Below, piece by piece: positions 7,478-16,337 of a stretch of DNA of 64,000 bases; positions within the stretch are counted from its first letter, which is position 1, and each line of letters starts with the position of its first letter. The position numbers and the translations under genes were made by a program. Where the stretch lies: NCBI RefSeq assembly GCF_030123405.1, contig NZ_CP126110.1:3224001-3288000 (forward strand). Direction: 5' to 3'. The DNA comes from Neobacillus sp. WH10. Its GTDB lineage: Bacteria > Bacillota > Bacilli > Bacillales > Cytobacillaceae. The notes beneath the pieces were generated by a model. The model saw only the letters and a list, made by a program, of their open reading frames with translations, ran no database searches and had not been told where the DNA came from.

Positions 7478-9421
7478 TTAAGCACCTCGCAAATTATTTT
7501 CTGTCTCTTCGATTTCTGCTACGGTAATGTAATGGCCATGATCTTTCTCAAATGAACGGTATGCCATACAAACGAAAATTCCGATGGTTGTTAGAATAAG
7601 CGGAATCCATAGGCTGAATACAAAGGAGAATCCCCAAACGAAAAAGATACAACTCAATATGAACGGTACACCGCTGTTATTTGGCATATGAATTTTTTCA
7701 TATTCACCTTGGAATAACTCATGACCATGTTTCTTCGCATCCCAGAATGCTTCAGATGATTTCACTTGCGGCAAAATGGCGAAATTATATTCAGGTACCG
7801 GAGTATGTGTTGCCCATTCTAAAGAACGTGCATCCCATGGATCAGAAGAAATATCCCTTGAAGCGTAGCGTGTGCTGTAGTAGATGTTGTATACGATTAA
7901 CGCAAAACCTACAGCTAGTCCAGCAGCTCCGATAAACGAAACCATATTCCATGGTCCAAATCCAGTTGATTCAGAGTAAGTGTACATCCGACGTGCCTGC
8001 CCATCTAAGCCTGAGAAAAACATTGGGACGAATGCAAGAAGAGTGCTTGTGGCAATGATCCATGCCGACAATTTCCCAATTTTTTCATTCAGCATGAATC
8101 CAAACATTTTTGGCCAATAGAACGTAAGGCCAGCAAGCATGGCAAATACGACACCAGGAATAATAACCATATGGAAGTGAGCGACTAAGAACATTGTGTT
8201 ATGGTACTGATAGTCCGCAGCAGACATACCAAGCATAACCCCTGTTACTCCGCCAATCGTGAAGGTTGGAATAAATAATAAAGAATACAGCATTGGAGTA
8301 GTAATCTCTATTTTTCCTTTCCAAAGCGTGAACAGCCAGTTAAACAGTTTGACCCCTGTCGGCACAGCAATCGCCATAGTGGTAATCGAGAAGATACTAT
8401 TAGTCAGTGCCCCTTGACCCATTGTAAAGAAATGGTGTGTCCAGACTAAGAATGAGAGAAGTGAAATAATCACCATAGAGCCAACCATTGATTTATACCC
8501 ATAGAGATTTCTACGAGCAAACGTCGAGATGACTTCACTATAAATCCCGAATGCCGGCAAAATTAAGATATATACCTCAGGATGTCCCCAAACCCAGAAG
8601 AAGTTTGCCCAAAGCATATCCATACCGCCATTAGTTGTTGTAAAGAAGTGAGTTCCAAACAAACGATCCATTGTTCCCATTGCCAGTAAAACTGTTAATA
8701 CTGGGAATGCGAAAACGATGATCGCATTTGTTACTAAAGAAGCCCAGGTGAACATTGGCATTTTCATCAATTTCATCCCAGGTGCTCTCATTTTGAGAAT
8801 CGTCGTGATAAAATTTATCCCTGTCATTAATGTCCCAAGACCAGCAATCTGAATTGCAATCATATAATAATTCGATCCTACTGATTCACTAAATTCAGTT
8901 CCTGCCAGAGGGAAATACGATGTCCAGCCTGCATCAGGTGACCCGCCGATAACGAAAGAAATATTAAATAGCATTGCGCCCATGAAGAATAACCAGAAAC
9001 TAAGGGCATTTAAGCGTGGAAACGCTACATCACGTGCCCCAATTTGTAATGGCACAACAAAGTTCATCAAAGCCATAATGAATGGCATTGCCATAAAGAT
9101 GATCATAACAATTCCGTGTGTTGTGAAAATTTCATTATAATGCTGGGCATCAAGCAGCTTATTATCAGGTACAGCCAGCTGCGCCCGCATCATAATCGCG
9201 TCTACCCCACCGCGGAATAACATTAAAAGAGCAGATATTAAATACATAATTCCGATCCGTTTATGATCAACGGTCGTTAACCATTCCCGCCATAGATAAC
9301 CCCATTTTTTAAAATAGGTTAAGCCGGCAATAATGGCGATAACAGTTAGTCCAATGGCAACCATCGATGCGTAAATTGCAGGACTTGCATGTGGTATGGC
9401 AAAACGATCAAAGAAATCCAT
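7478..9421 (-). CDS. qoxB: aa3-type menaquinol oxidase subunit I (catalytic)
   Basis: A 647-residue, many-helix haem-copper oxidase core. The haem ligand region is FTTHGIVMIIFMAMP near residue 100. The Cu-B histidine in WGHPEVYI (about 280) is followed by THHFFT (about 328), and VAHFHMVI (about 415) supplies the haem-binding pair. The Tyr in WGHPEVY is the partner cross-linked to Cu-B histidine in this superfamily. The enzyme oxidises menaquinol, reduces O2 to water and pumps protons. Translation starts at ATG 9421 with AAAGGAG ten bases upstream. Confidence 0.95.
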   Translation of the reverse strand: MDFFDRFAIPHASPAIYASMVAIGLTVIAIIAGLTYFKKWGYLWREWLTTVDHKRIGIMYLISALLMLFRGGVDAIMMRAQLAVPDNKLLDAQHYNEIFTTHGIVMIIFMAMPFIMALMNFVVPLQIGARDVAFPRLNALSFWLFFMGAMLFNISFVIGGSPDAGWTSYFPLAGTEFSESVGSNYYMIAIQIAGLGTLMTGINFITTILKMRAPGMKLMKMPMFTWASLVTNAIIVFAFPVLTVLLAMGTMDRLFGTHFFTTTNGGMDMLWANFFWVWGHPEVYILILPAFGIYSEVISTFARRNLYGYKSMVGSMVIISLLSFLVWTHHFFTMGQGALTNSIFSITTMAIAVPTGVKLFNWLFTLWKGKIEITTPMLYSLLFIPTFTIGGVTGVMLGMSAADYQYHNTMFLVAHFHMVIIPGVVFAMLAGLTFYWPKMFGFMLNEKIGKLSAWIIATSTLLAFVPMFFSGLDGQARRMYTYSESTGFGPWNMVSFIGAAGLAVGFALIVYNIYYSTRYASRDISSDPWDARSLEWATHTPVPEYNFAILPQVKSSEAFWDAKKHGHELFQGEYEKIHMPNNSGVPFILSCIFFVWGFSFVFSLWIPLILTTIGIFVCMAYRSFEKDHGHYITVAEIEETENNLRGA

Positions 9422-9492
9422 CTAATTATAACTCCTTTCCAGAGATATATTACTTATCAGCTATAACTAGTAATTATTAAACTCGAAAATTA

Positions 9493-10410
9493 TTATTGGT
9501 GATGATGTTCTGATTCAGAACTAGTTTCACTAGAATTATCATGCTTTTCCGCTTTAGAAGAATGACTTGACCCATGGTTATGTCCACCATTTTCCCCTTC
9601 TGGCGGCGGCAAAAATTCTAAATGCGTCCCAGTGTATGTGGACTGCCCCAAGTGGCCTGGTTCCAAAAGTTTAGCAAATTTTTCTTCTGTAAGTGGTTTA
9701 GCAGTTTTCTTAACCTCTTTGACCCAATCATCAAATTTATCTTCAGACATAGCTTTGACATTGAATGTATTTTCAGCAAAGCCCTTTCCACTAAAGTTTG
9801 CATTTCGGCCCATGTATTCACCTGGAACATCTGCCGCTAAGTGAAGTGTGTTGACCATGTCAGACATTGCGTATTTTTGTCCTCCAAGCTGTGGAATCCA
9901 GAAACTGGTGATTGGTCCATATGAATAAAGTTTAAATTCAATTGGACGATCTGTTGGAATATACAAATAATTAACCGTTTCTATATTTTCTTCAGGATAA
10001 CTAAAATGCCATTTCCAATTTGAAGAGGAAGCGTAAATAATTAATGGTTCTTTATCTCCGTATCCCTTCGGGGTGGCCTCAACTATATTGTTACTTTGAA
10101 CAGACACTATTGAAAGGAAAATTACAATTAATACTGGAATTCCAACACAAATCGTTTCAACCCAAATATTTCCTTCAATGTGAGGAGGTTCATAATCTTT
10201 GCTTTGTTTAGAAGCACGGTATTTTGTTAACATAAATATCAGAATAGCAAAAACAACAAGGACTATGAACGACATAATTCCGATAGACAACATGATGTCC
10301 TTGGCTTGTGTTTCAGCTTGCGGCCCTTTTGGATCCAAGACCATTAACGGTTCGCAACCTGTTAGCACAGTGGCTATAGTAAAAATAAACGTCAATAAAA
10401 CCCATTTCAT
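9493..10410 (-). CDS. qoxA: aa3-type menaquinol oxidase subunit II (lipoprotein)
   Basis: A 305-residue protein. The lipobox is LTGC at residues 16-19, followed by a second helix and a periplasm-facing cupredoxin domain. The Cys/His set for a Cu-A centre is missing (the domain reads ITSFWIPQLGGQKYAMSDM), as expected for a quinol rather than cytochrome c oxidase. The C-terminus is low-complexity and His-rich (SEHHHQ). It is the first gene of the operon. AAGGGG is about 12 bases before the ATG, and a Fnr-like palindrome lies 63 bases upstream of it. Confidence 0.93.
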   Translation of the reverse strand: MKWVLLTFIFTIATVLTGCEPLMVLDPKGPQAETQAKDIMLSIGIMSFIVLVVFAILIFMLTKYRASKQSKDYEPPHIEGNIWVETICVGIPVLIVIFLSIVSVQSNNIVEATPKGYGDKEPLIIYASSSNWKWHFSYPEENIETVNYLYIPTDRPIEFKLYSYGPITSFWIPQLGGQKYAMSDMVNTLHLAADVPGEYMGRNANFSGKGFAENTFNVKAMSEDKFDDWVKEVKKTAKPLTEEKFAKLLEPGHLGQSTYTGTHLEFLPPPEGENGGHNHGSSHSSKAEKHDNSSETSSESEHHHQ

Positions 10411-10472
10411 TATTTTTTTATTCCCCTTTCTATTATTCTAGAAAACCAATAGCATTTTTAATTAAGCAACCC

Positions 10473-10488
10473 TGTGATTAAAATCACA
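10473..10488. promoter_or_regulatory. Fnr/Crp-type palindrome upstream of qoxABCD
   Basis: TGTGATTAAAATCACA has TGTGA-N6-TCACA arms, the consensus for Bacillus Fnr. It lies in the leader/promoter region of qoxA. By position it could repress the aerobic oxidase under oxygen limitation. It differs from the longer TTGTGAA-N4-TTCACAA operator of Rex. Binding is inferred, not shown. Confidence 0.5.
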
Positions 10489-10987
10489 CCTTTGCTATAT
10501 CTTAATATCTAATCAGAGGAAAAGACACACATTCGTAGAATATGTCACTGAATGTTCATAATCCCTTTTTCAATAGAGAAATATAGAGCAAATCATTGGC
10601 TTTTTGGATGAGGATTTACTATTATATATGGTTTCGGTGTACAGCTACACCTCGAATATGGTTGAAATTAACAATCTATAGAAAAAAATAGGAATATAAT
10701 TTTATATACATATGGGATCAAAGCTTTAGAATAACGACGAATCAAAGTTTGGATTTTAAGTAATCAAATGAAAATTTTTTTAATATATTAGAATAACAAA
10801 AGGTACTTCACATTCTATGGTACCTTTTTGATAGTGTATATAATAATACTTAGAAATCAGGTAAAATGGAGTAGGTGAAATTCTCTAGTTCAGTTAATCT
10901 TTTTAAAAGTAAAATGATTAACCCCTGATAGAGTCTATTTGCAGCCAACCTTCAAAAATAATGGTGATATTCTTTTTCGAAAATATT
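10489..10987. other. Intergenic region between divergent qoxA and yugI, with one orphan hairpin
   Basis: No credible ORF was found. A hairpin AAAAGGTAC (10798-10806) / GTACCTTTT (10820-10828) with a T tail looks like a terminator, but no gene ends next to it. It might end a small RNA or mark a lost gene. The rest is AT-rich and not recognisable. Confidence 0.4.
10798..10829 (+). terminator. Orphan terminator-like hairpin
   Basis: A 9-bp stem AAAAGGTAC/GTACCTTTT with a T5 tail on plus and T4 on minus. No annotated gene ends here. Confidence 0.45.
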
Positions 10988-10996
10988 TGTTATAAT
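10988..10996 (+). promoter_or_regulatory. Extended -10 promoter of yugI
   Basis: TGTTATAAT is a TGnTATAAT extended -10 with no good -35. It lies 40 bases before the start codon. Confidence 0.55.
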
Positions 10997-11035
10997 AAAG
11001 TGTCTTTAACATTATTGAGGGGGAACTATATTTCA

Positions 11036-11485
11036 ATGTCAGTCGAAGTAGGCAGTAAAGTACAAGGTAAAGTAACAGGTATCACTAATTTTGGAGCATT
11101 CGTAGAATTACCGGATGGCTCAACAGGCCTAGTGCATATTAGTGAGGTTGCAGACAGCTATGTAAAAGATGTGAATGATCATCTCAAAGTAGGAGACCAA
11201 GTCGAAGTAAAAGTAATTAGTGAGAAGGACGGAAAAACTGCCTTATCCATCAAAAAAGCGATCGAAAGACCTGAGGGACAAACCTCTTCTTATTCACAAC
11301 GCCCACCACGTCAAGGAAGGTCAGATAACCGTTCTAAAGACTTTCGTTCAAAGGGTAATTTCAAACCGAAGGAAAGTTTTGAAGATAAAATGAATAAGTT
11401 TTTGAAGTCAAGTGAAGAGAATTTATCAAGCCTTAAGCGTAACACCGAGTCAAAACGTGGCGGCCGAGGCGGAAGACGCGGATAA
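11036..11485 (+). CDS. yugI: General stress protein 13, S1 RNA-binding domain protein
   Basis: A 149-residue protein. An S1 domain fills residues about 5-75 (GSKVQGKVTGITNFGAFVEL, GLVHISEVAD, VGDQVEVKVI). The tail is basic, disordered and Arg/Gly-rich, ending GGRGGRRG. It matches GSP13/YugI of Bacillus, a ribosome- and RNA-associated stress protein. ATG 11036 is preferred because the S1 domain begins directly after it and AGGGGG lies upstream at 11018-11023; the longer frame adds an unrelated hydrophobic lead. Confidence 0.85.
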   Translation: MSVEVGSKVQGKVTGITNFGAFVELPDGSTGLVHISEVADSYVKDVNDHLKVGDQVEVKVISEKDGKTALSIKKAIERPEGQTSSYSQRPPRQGRSDNRSKDFRSKGNFKPKESFEDKMNKFLKSSEENLSSLKRNTESKRGGRGGRRG

Positions 11486-11517
11486 CTACTGCGTTTTATA
11501 GATCTCAATATAAATTT

Positions 11518-11548
11518 AGGCAAGCCTATATAAACAGGCTTGCCTTTT
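11518..11548 (+). terminator. Intrinsic terminator of yugI
   Basis: Perfect 10-bp stem AGGCAAGCCT / AGGCTTGCCT, then TTTT. Confidence 0.8.
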
Positions 11549-11647
11549 ACGTTAGGATTAAACGTTTTAAAAAAATTTTACCATGTGAATCAATGCTGTA
11601 TGGAACTCATTCATCATTATTTTGGCAGACCTCTAAGCGGATAAATC

Positions 11648-11656
11648 TGATATAGT
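11648..11656 (+). promoter_or_regulatory. Extended -10 promoter of the HAD hydrolase gene
   Basis: TGATATAGT is a TGnTATAGT extended -10. The same sequence is kept in front of the decayed copy at 1801, which supports its being part of the ancestral transcription unit. Confidence 0.55.
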
Positions 11657-11694
11657 AGTCTATAAGATTGTATGGAAAGGAATTATCACAAACT

Positions 11695-12522
11695 ATGAAA
11701 TGCTTATCTATTGATTTAGACGGTACGCTATTAAACTCAGAACATGAAATTTCGGAAGAGAATGTAAAAGCCTTAAACGAACTTCAAGATCAAGGTCATT
11801 GCCTAATTTTGAACACTGGTCGTGCTTACGCAGATGTGATTAAATTAAAGGCGATTCAAAATATGGAGGTTCCTATTTTTTGTGTCAATGGTTCTGTCTT
11901 ATACTCAAAAACTAGAGAGTTGCTGTTTGAAGCGACTTTATCTATTACAACTTATAAGGAAATATTCTCAATTTTAAAGGGATTAGGTGTGGGAATTCTC
12001 GTTTATACAAATCATGGCGGCTTTCCTTCGACCTTGCCCCCATTACATGGGAAAACGAATCAAGAACTTGTACGCCTTTTTCAAGAATTCAATTATGATG
12101 AAATTCTTGAAAAAGACAATCTAAAAATCTATAAACTTATTGCTTTGGTTCACCCTGATAACCAAGAAAAAATAGCTGAAGTGAAAGCTGTATTAGCTGA
12201 TAAATTTGCTATTTCAATGGCTTCCTCTTTCCCAAATAATATGGAAATTACTTCAAGCGAAGCCCATAAAGGTAAGGCTTTATTACGTTTTCAGGATATG
12301 ATGAATCTAACCTTTGATGAAATTATTGCTTTTGGAGACGGTGGCAACGACCTTGCCCAATTTGAAGTAGCGACAACATCAGTAGCGATGGAAAACGCAC
12401 CGCTCCATGTCAAGCAAAAAGCCGATATCATCACGAAGAGCAATGATGAAGATGGTTTTGCCTATGCTGTTCGTCATCTATTATCATTACTAAAAAATGA
12501 AGTGGAAATGCCGGCAAATTAA
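11695..12522 (+). CDS. Cof-type HAD-IIB family hydrolase
   Basis: A 275-residue haloacid-dehalogenase phosphatase. Motif I is DLDGTLL (nucleophile Asp at about residue 7), motif II is LNTGR, motif III is the Lys of SSEAHKGKAL, and motif IV is FGDGGNDLAQF. Cof-type enzymes dephosphorylate small metabolites such as sugar phosphates or flavin intermediates; the substrate is not predictable. ATG 11695 places motif I at the standard distance; AAAGGA is rather far (13 bases). A truncated duplicate lies at 1801-1932. Confidence 0.85.
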   Translation: MKCLSIDLDGTLLNSEHEISEENVKALNELQDQGHCLILNTGRAYADVIKLKAIQNMEVPIFCVNGSVLYSKTRELLFEATLSITTYKEIFSILKGLGVGILVYTNHGGFPSTLPPLHGKTNQELVRLFQEFNYDEILEKDNLKIYKLIALVHPDNQEKIAEVKAVLADKFAISMASSFPNNMEITSSEAHKGKALLRFQDMMNLTFDEIIAFGDGGNDLAQFEVATTSVAMENAPLHVKQKADIITKSNDEDGFAYAVRHLLSLLKNEVEMPAN

Positions 12523-12594
12523 CAAATTAGCCGTTTGCATCAGATACCTGGTATTTGGCAAACTAGATTTACTGAAATGAATAAGTCGATGATG

Positions 12595-12625
12595 AAAGCT
12601 TTCACAATAGTGTGGAGGCTTTTTC
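12595..12625 (+). terminator. Intrinsic terminator
   Basis: A 12-bp stem (with G-U pairs) from AAAGCTTTCACA to TGTGGAGGCTTT, loop ATAG, T-rich tail. Confidence 0.75.
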
Positions 12626-12757
12626 TTTTAATATGGTGTCATTTCCTTTCTTTTAATCTTATCTTCTTAACTGTTTAAACTATAAAAAAAAACATCTTCA
12701 CATTGAATAAAAATTCATATAAAATAATTTTCATGCTACAAAGAGGAGGAATTTTCG

Positions 12758-14095
12758 TTGGAGTCATCACGAGGTACTTTAAAACGATCGCTTGGTGTAG
12801 TCCCCATAGTATTTTTGGGATTGGCCTATATGTCACCATTTGCGGTTTTCGATACATTTGGGGTTGTATCAAATGAAACACATGGGCATGTCCCGGCCTC
12901 ATACATTTTAATTACAATTGCAATATTATTTACTGCATTGAGCTATGGAAAAATGGTAAAAATTTTTCCTGAAGCAGGATCCGCCTATACATACACAAAG
13001 AAAACGATGAATCCGCAACTTGGTTTCTTGGTCGGCTGGTCGGCATTGCTAGATTACTTGTTTTTACCGATGATCAATGCTTTGTTAGCAGGAATCTATT
13101 TATCAGCAAGCTTTCCAAGTGTTCCTGCCTGGGTTTGGATCCTTGGGTTAATATTAACTATCACGATCATGAACATTTCCGGAGTCAAAATTGCTGTGAA
13201 TGCCAATATGCTATTTGTTCTATTTCAATTACTTGTCGCCATATTATTTGTTGTTTTAACCATTCGTACAATCAACGGTGATGTAAATTCAGGATTCACA
13301 TTAAATCCTTTCTATTCAGAAGATATCAAACTAAGTCTATTATTTTCGGGTGCTTCGATTTTAGCACTTTCCTTTCTTGGCTTTGATGCAGTCACCACTT
13401 TAGCTGAGGAGACCATCAGTCCTGAAAAGAATATCCCAAAAGGCATCTTTTTAATTGCCTTGATTGGCGGTATTTTTTTCATCATAGTGACGTATTTCAT
13501 GCAAAGTCTATATCCAGACGTCTCTGTATTCACTGATATCGAAGGGGCCTCACCTGAAATTGCGAAGCATATAGGAGGCATCCTCTTTCAATCTATTTTT
13601 ACAAGTGGTGCCCTTGTGTCCGTTCTAGCATCTGGGCTTGCCTCTCAAATGAGTGCATCGAGGTTAATGTATGCGATGGGAAGAGATGGTGTTCTACCAA
13701 GAAAATGGTTCGGTTACCTTGATAAAAAAACGCAAACACCAATTTTCAATCTAATCTTTATCGGTCTATTATCACTAAGTGCACTATTTTTGGATTTGGT
13801 TGTTGCAACATCGCTAATTAATTTTGGAGCGTTTACCGCTTTTTCATTTGTGAACCTTTCTGTTATTATGTATTATGTTAAAAATAAACAAAGGATGAAA
13901 CGAACCAGTTTCATTGGATATGTAATTTTTCCTATTATCGGACTTGTCTTCTTGTTTTATCTATGGTTCAGTCTCGATCAATTAGCCATCCTTTTTGGAC
14001 TATCCTGGTTTACCATTGGGTTTGGCGTGCTTCTTTGGATTACAAAAGGATTTAAGGTTATGCCGCCTGAATATCAATTTGTCGAGAATAATTAA
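12758..14095 (+). CDS. APC-superfamily amino acid/polyamine permease
   Basis: A 445-residue protein with about 12 membrane helices. The first helix contains the unwound-helix substrate motif region (VFLGLAYMSPFAVF), and FPEAGSAYTYTKK follows helix 2, both typical of the APC family. FGFDAVTTLAEE-like text (residues about 208-220) marks helix 6. It resembles putrescine/amino acid importers of the PuuP branch, but the substrate is not certain. TTG 12758 is the start, with AGAGGAGGA just upstream. It is monocistronic with its own terminator. Confidence 0.83.
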   Translation: MESSRGTLKRSLGVVPIVFLGLAYMSPFAVFDTFGVVSNETHGHVPASYILITIAILFTALSYGKMVKIFPEAGSAYTYTKKTMNPQLGFLVGWSALLDYLFLPMINALLAGIYLSASFPSVPAWVWILGLILTITIMNISGVKIAVNANMLFVLFQLLVAILFVVLTIRTINGDVNSGFTLNPFYSEDIKLSLLFSGASILALSFLGFDAVTTLAEETISPEKNIPKGIFLIALIGGIFFIIVTYFMQSLYPDVSVFTDIEGASPEIAKHIGGILFQSIFTSGALVSVLASGLASQMSASRLMYAMGRDGVLPRKWFGYLDKKTQTPIFNLIFIGLLSLSALFLDLVVATSLINFGAFTAFSFVNLSVIMYYVKNKQRMKRTSFIGYVIFPIIGLVFLFYLWFSLDQLAILFGLSWFTIGFGVLLWITKGFKVMPPEYQFVENN

Positions 14096-14107
14096 ATTTT
14101 TTCATAG

Positions 14108-14146
14108 AAAAACGAGCCCCCAAAATAGGTTAGGCTCGTTTTTTTT
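14108..14146 (+). terminator. Intrinsic terminator of the permease gene
   Basis: Stem AAAAACGAGCC / GGCTCGTTTTT and a long T run. Confidence 0.85.
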
Positions 14147-14179
14147 ATATAAGCATTAGATATGTAATTGGGCACTCAG

Positions 14180-14347
14180 CTAATACTTTGTTAACAGCTT
14201 CATGATTTCTTTTTTTCGATGTTTATCTTTTATTCTCGTTAAATCAAGAGCAACTTCAAACCCTTTATGTTTAGACCTTAAAACTTCTCTAACCGCATTT
14301 TTGATACTTGCTTCATCGTCCGTAACGACGATTACACTCCGCAGCAT
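14180..14347 (-). CDS. Small basic protein, unknown function
   Basis: A 55-residue frame beginning MLRSVIVVTDDEASIKNAV and ending KLLTKY. The ribosome binding site AGGGGGAG is eleven bases upstream, with a closer AAAGG. The N-terminal hydrophobic strand followed by TDDE recalls a receiver or Rossmann start, but the protein is far too short for either. The second half is Lys/Arg-rich. I do not recognise a family. The strong ribosome binding site and sensible composition argue for a real gene. Confidence 0.55.
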   Translation of the reverse strand: MLRSVIVVTDDEASIKNAVREVLRSKHKGFEVALDLTRIKDKHRKKEIMKLLTKY

Positions 14348-14456
14348 CGCCTTTCTCCCCCTAATTGGTTGGTTAAAATTTAAACAATGAATTTGCTTCC
14401 CATTTATCTCGTAACATGCCCTTCTAATAGAATCATAGTATTCTCTATTCTATATA

Positions 14457-15380
14457 TTATTTAGCTTGATTAATTGCTTTGCTTTGAAAATAGGCTTTCA
14501 CTGAATCGTTGATGAATGCCACACTAATGGCTGTTAATACAAAAAAGAGAATAGGTACCAAAATTATCCATTGGTCTGAAAATAGATAGCTAATGCTGTC
14601 ACCAATGACCCCAGACCATTCATACGAAATCGACCGTGGCGGATCAATTGCATCGCCATAGGCAATGAATGAACCACCAAAGAAAAGTTTCAAAAAACCA
14701 AGATGAGCCAAAAGCTGCAGTGATTGAATAAATTGTTGACCAAAAAGCAAAATCCACTTTTCATAAACATGTGGAACGATATGTTTGAAAAAGATGCTAG
14801 TCTTACTTGCCCCAAGTATTTTTGTTGCCTCAATAAATGGTTCTTTTTCTACTTGTCTCATTTCACCTGAAAGCTGAATCGTGAGGTTCGGGATAGCAAT
14901 GATTACCAAAATAATCGTTTCAAATAATGCCCGTTGCCAAAAAGGATTTGGAAACCCATCAATCGGCATCCACAACACACTATAGAGGATAAAAAACGCA
15001 ATAATGGTTTGTGGAACGACTGAAAATGGTTCAAAAATGCTTTTCAAAACGGAGTATACTCTTGGTTTTAATGAATAGATAAGGGCGCTCAAAATGATCG
15101 ATAAAACCATCCTTAGAATGGATACAATGAGGGTAATACCAATGGTGTATTTTGCCCCGGCTATCATCATCTGCCCAAGACTATATCCTAATCTATCAGA
15201 CCCAAGTAGAAATACCGTAAATGGTGGGTATGGAGGTGCATTCAAGAGATTTCCACTTTTATCTGTATTAAACATTACCTGTTCTATTTCCCCGTTATTT
15301 ATGATACTCCAGGTAAAAAGAGTGACCAGAAATAGAACACTAACAACAAATCTTTTTCTCTTTAGTAAAAAAATAGCCAT
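14457..15380 (-). CDS. ABC transporter permease, oligopeptide (OppC-like) type
   Basis: A 307-residue protein with an N-terminal membrane anchor (residues about 10-27), a periplasmic stretch with LLGSDRLGYSLGQMM, and a BPD-type permease domain. The coupling motif is EATKILGASKTSIFFKHI. The LGSD-x-GY segment is the usual N-terminal signature of OppC/DppC permeases. The start codon directly abuts the stop of the preceding permease. No ATPase or solute-binding gene lies beside the pair, so partners must be elsewhere or the system is degenerate. Confidence 0.78.
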   Translation of the reverse strand: MAIFLLKRKRFVVSVLFLVTLFTWSIINNGEIEQVMFNTDKSGNLLNAPPYPPFTVFLLGSDRLGYSLGQMMIAGAKYTIGITLIVSILRMVLSIILSALIYSLKPRVYSVLKSIFEPFSVVPQTIIAFFILYSVLWMPIDGFPNPFWQRALFETIILVIIAIPNLTIQLSGEMRQVEKEPFIEATKILGASKTSIFFKHIVPHVYEKWILLFGQQFIQSLQLLAHLGFLKLFFGGSFIAYGDAIDPPRSISYEWSGVIGDSISYLFSDQWIILVPILFFVLTAISVAFINDSVKAYFQSKAINQAK

Positions 15381-16229
15381 CTACCCAATATCCTTTCTGT
15401 TGTCAAAGCTGATCCATTCATATATTCGATAAAGAATAAAAAATGGAACAAAGATCAAAATGCAGCCGATAATAAATGGATCTTTGCCGGTTAACATTAC
15501 TCGGAGCAAGCCATTCATATTAAACAAGTAATCAACGACCAATAATGTTGAAAGCATCGACCAGAAAATAGTTTTTGAGGTTCCGAACATCCCATCAGCG
15601 ATATTTCTAAGAACATGGAGATTTAATATATAGGGGAAAGATAAACCTTTTGCTTTAGCTAAGGTAATATACTGTTTCTCCAATTCTTCTTCAATGTAAT
15701 GAATAATGACTTTTGTTATGTAAAAGCTAATCGGTATACTTAAGCTAATAACCGGTAACAAAACAGCCTTTTCCCTAATCGAAACAACTTGAGCCAGCTT
15801 GATTCCGGTTTTTTGATAAATCAAAATGACTACCAATTGTAATAACAGAATAAACATTAAATCCGGGATTGATTCTGCTAACTCAAGTACATATTTAATT
15901 ACTTTTATTCTTTTTCGAAACACGATAAGTGATAGATATGAAATGAGAAAAGCAATCAAACAAGCTGTTACGATACCTAAACCAAGTATTTTCATAGACT
16001 CAAAATACCGATCGAAAATAAACGGAAATAACGAATTAGCGCCATCCGCTGTAAAAAAATCTCCTAAAGTAAAGACCTTTACATTTAACTCCATGATGGC
16101 ATGAAAATATTCCTTTAAATGAATGGTTAAGTTCGCAAATAATACAGGAAAGGCAGCGATCAGGATAAGCACTTCCACACCGATGATACACTGCAATAAT
16201 AGGGATCCAAGTTTTTTTACCACGTTCAT
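15381..16229 (-). CDS. ABC transporter permease, oligopeptide (OppB-like) type
   Basis: A 282-residue protein with an N-terminal anchor, a periplasmic loop and a BPD permease domain. The cytoplasmic coupling motif reads EEELEKQYITLAKAKGLSF, close to the RTARAKGL motif of OppB/DppB. It is translated first, from ATG 16229 with AGAGGA upstream, and followed without a gap by the OppC-like gene; together they would make a heterodimeric channel. The upstream region holds a tandem repeat array rather than other transporter genes. Confidence 0.77.
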   Translation of the reverse strand: MNVVKKLGSLLLQCIIGVEVLILIAAFPVLFANLTIHLKEYFHAIMELNVKVFTLGDFFTADGANSLFPFIFDRYFESMKILGLGIVTACLIAFLISYLSLIVFRKRIKVIKYVLELAESIPDLMFILLLQLVVILIYQKTGIKLAQVVSIREKAVLLPVISLSIPISFYITKVIIHYIEEELEKQYITLAKAKGLSFPYILNLHVLRNIADGMFGTSKTIFWSMLSTLLVVDYLFNMNGLLRVMLTGKDPFIIGCILIFVPFFILYRIYEWISFDNRKDIG

Positions 16230-16337
16230 AGGTACATCCTCTTCATAATAATAATAAGTGTTTTTTTAATAAAATAAATAGGCAGTAAATTAATTATACC
16301 TATTTCTCTCTCATTTGGCTATTGTTTCCTGAAAATA

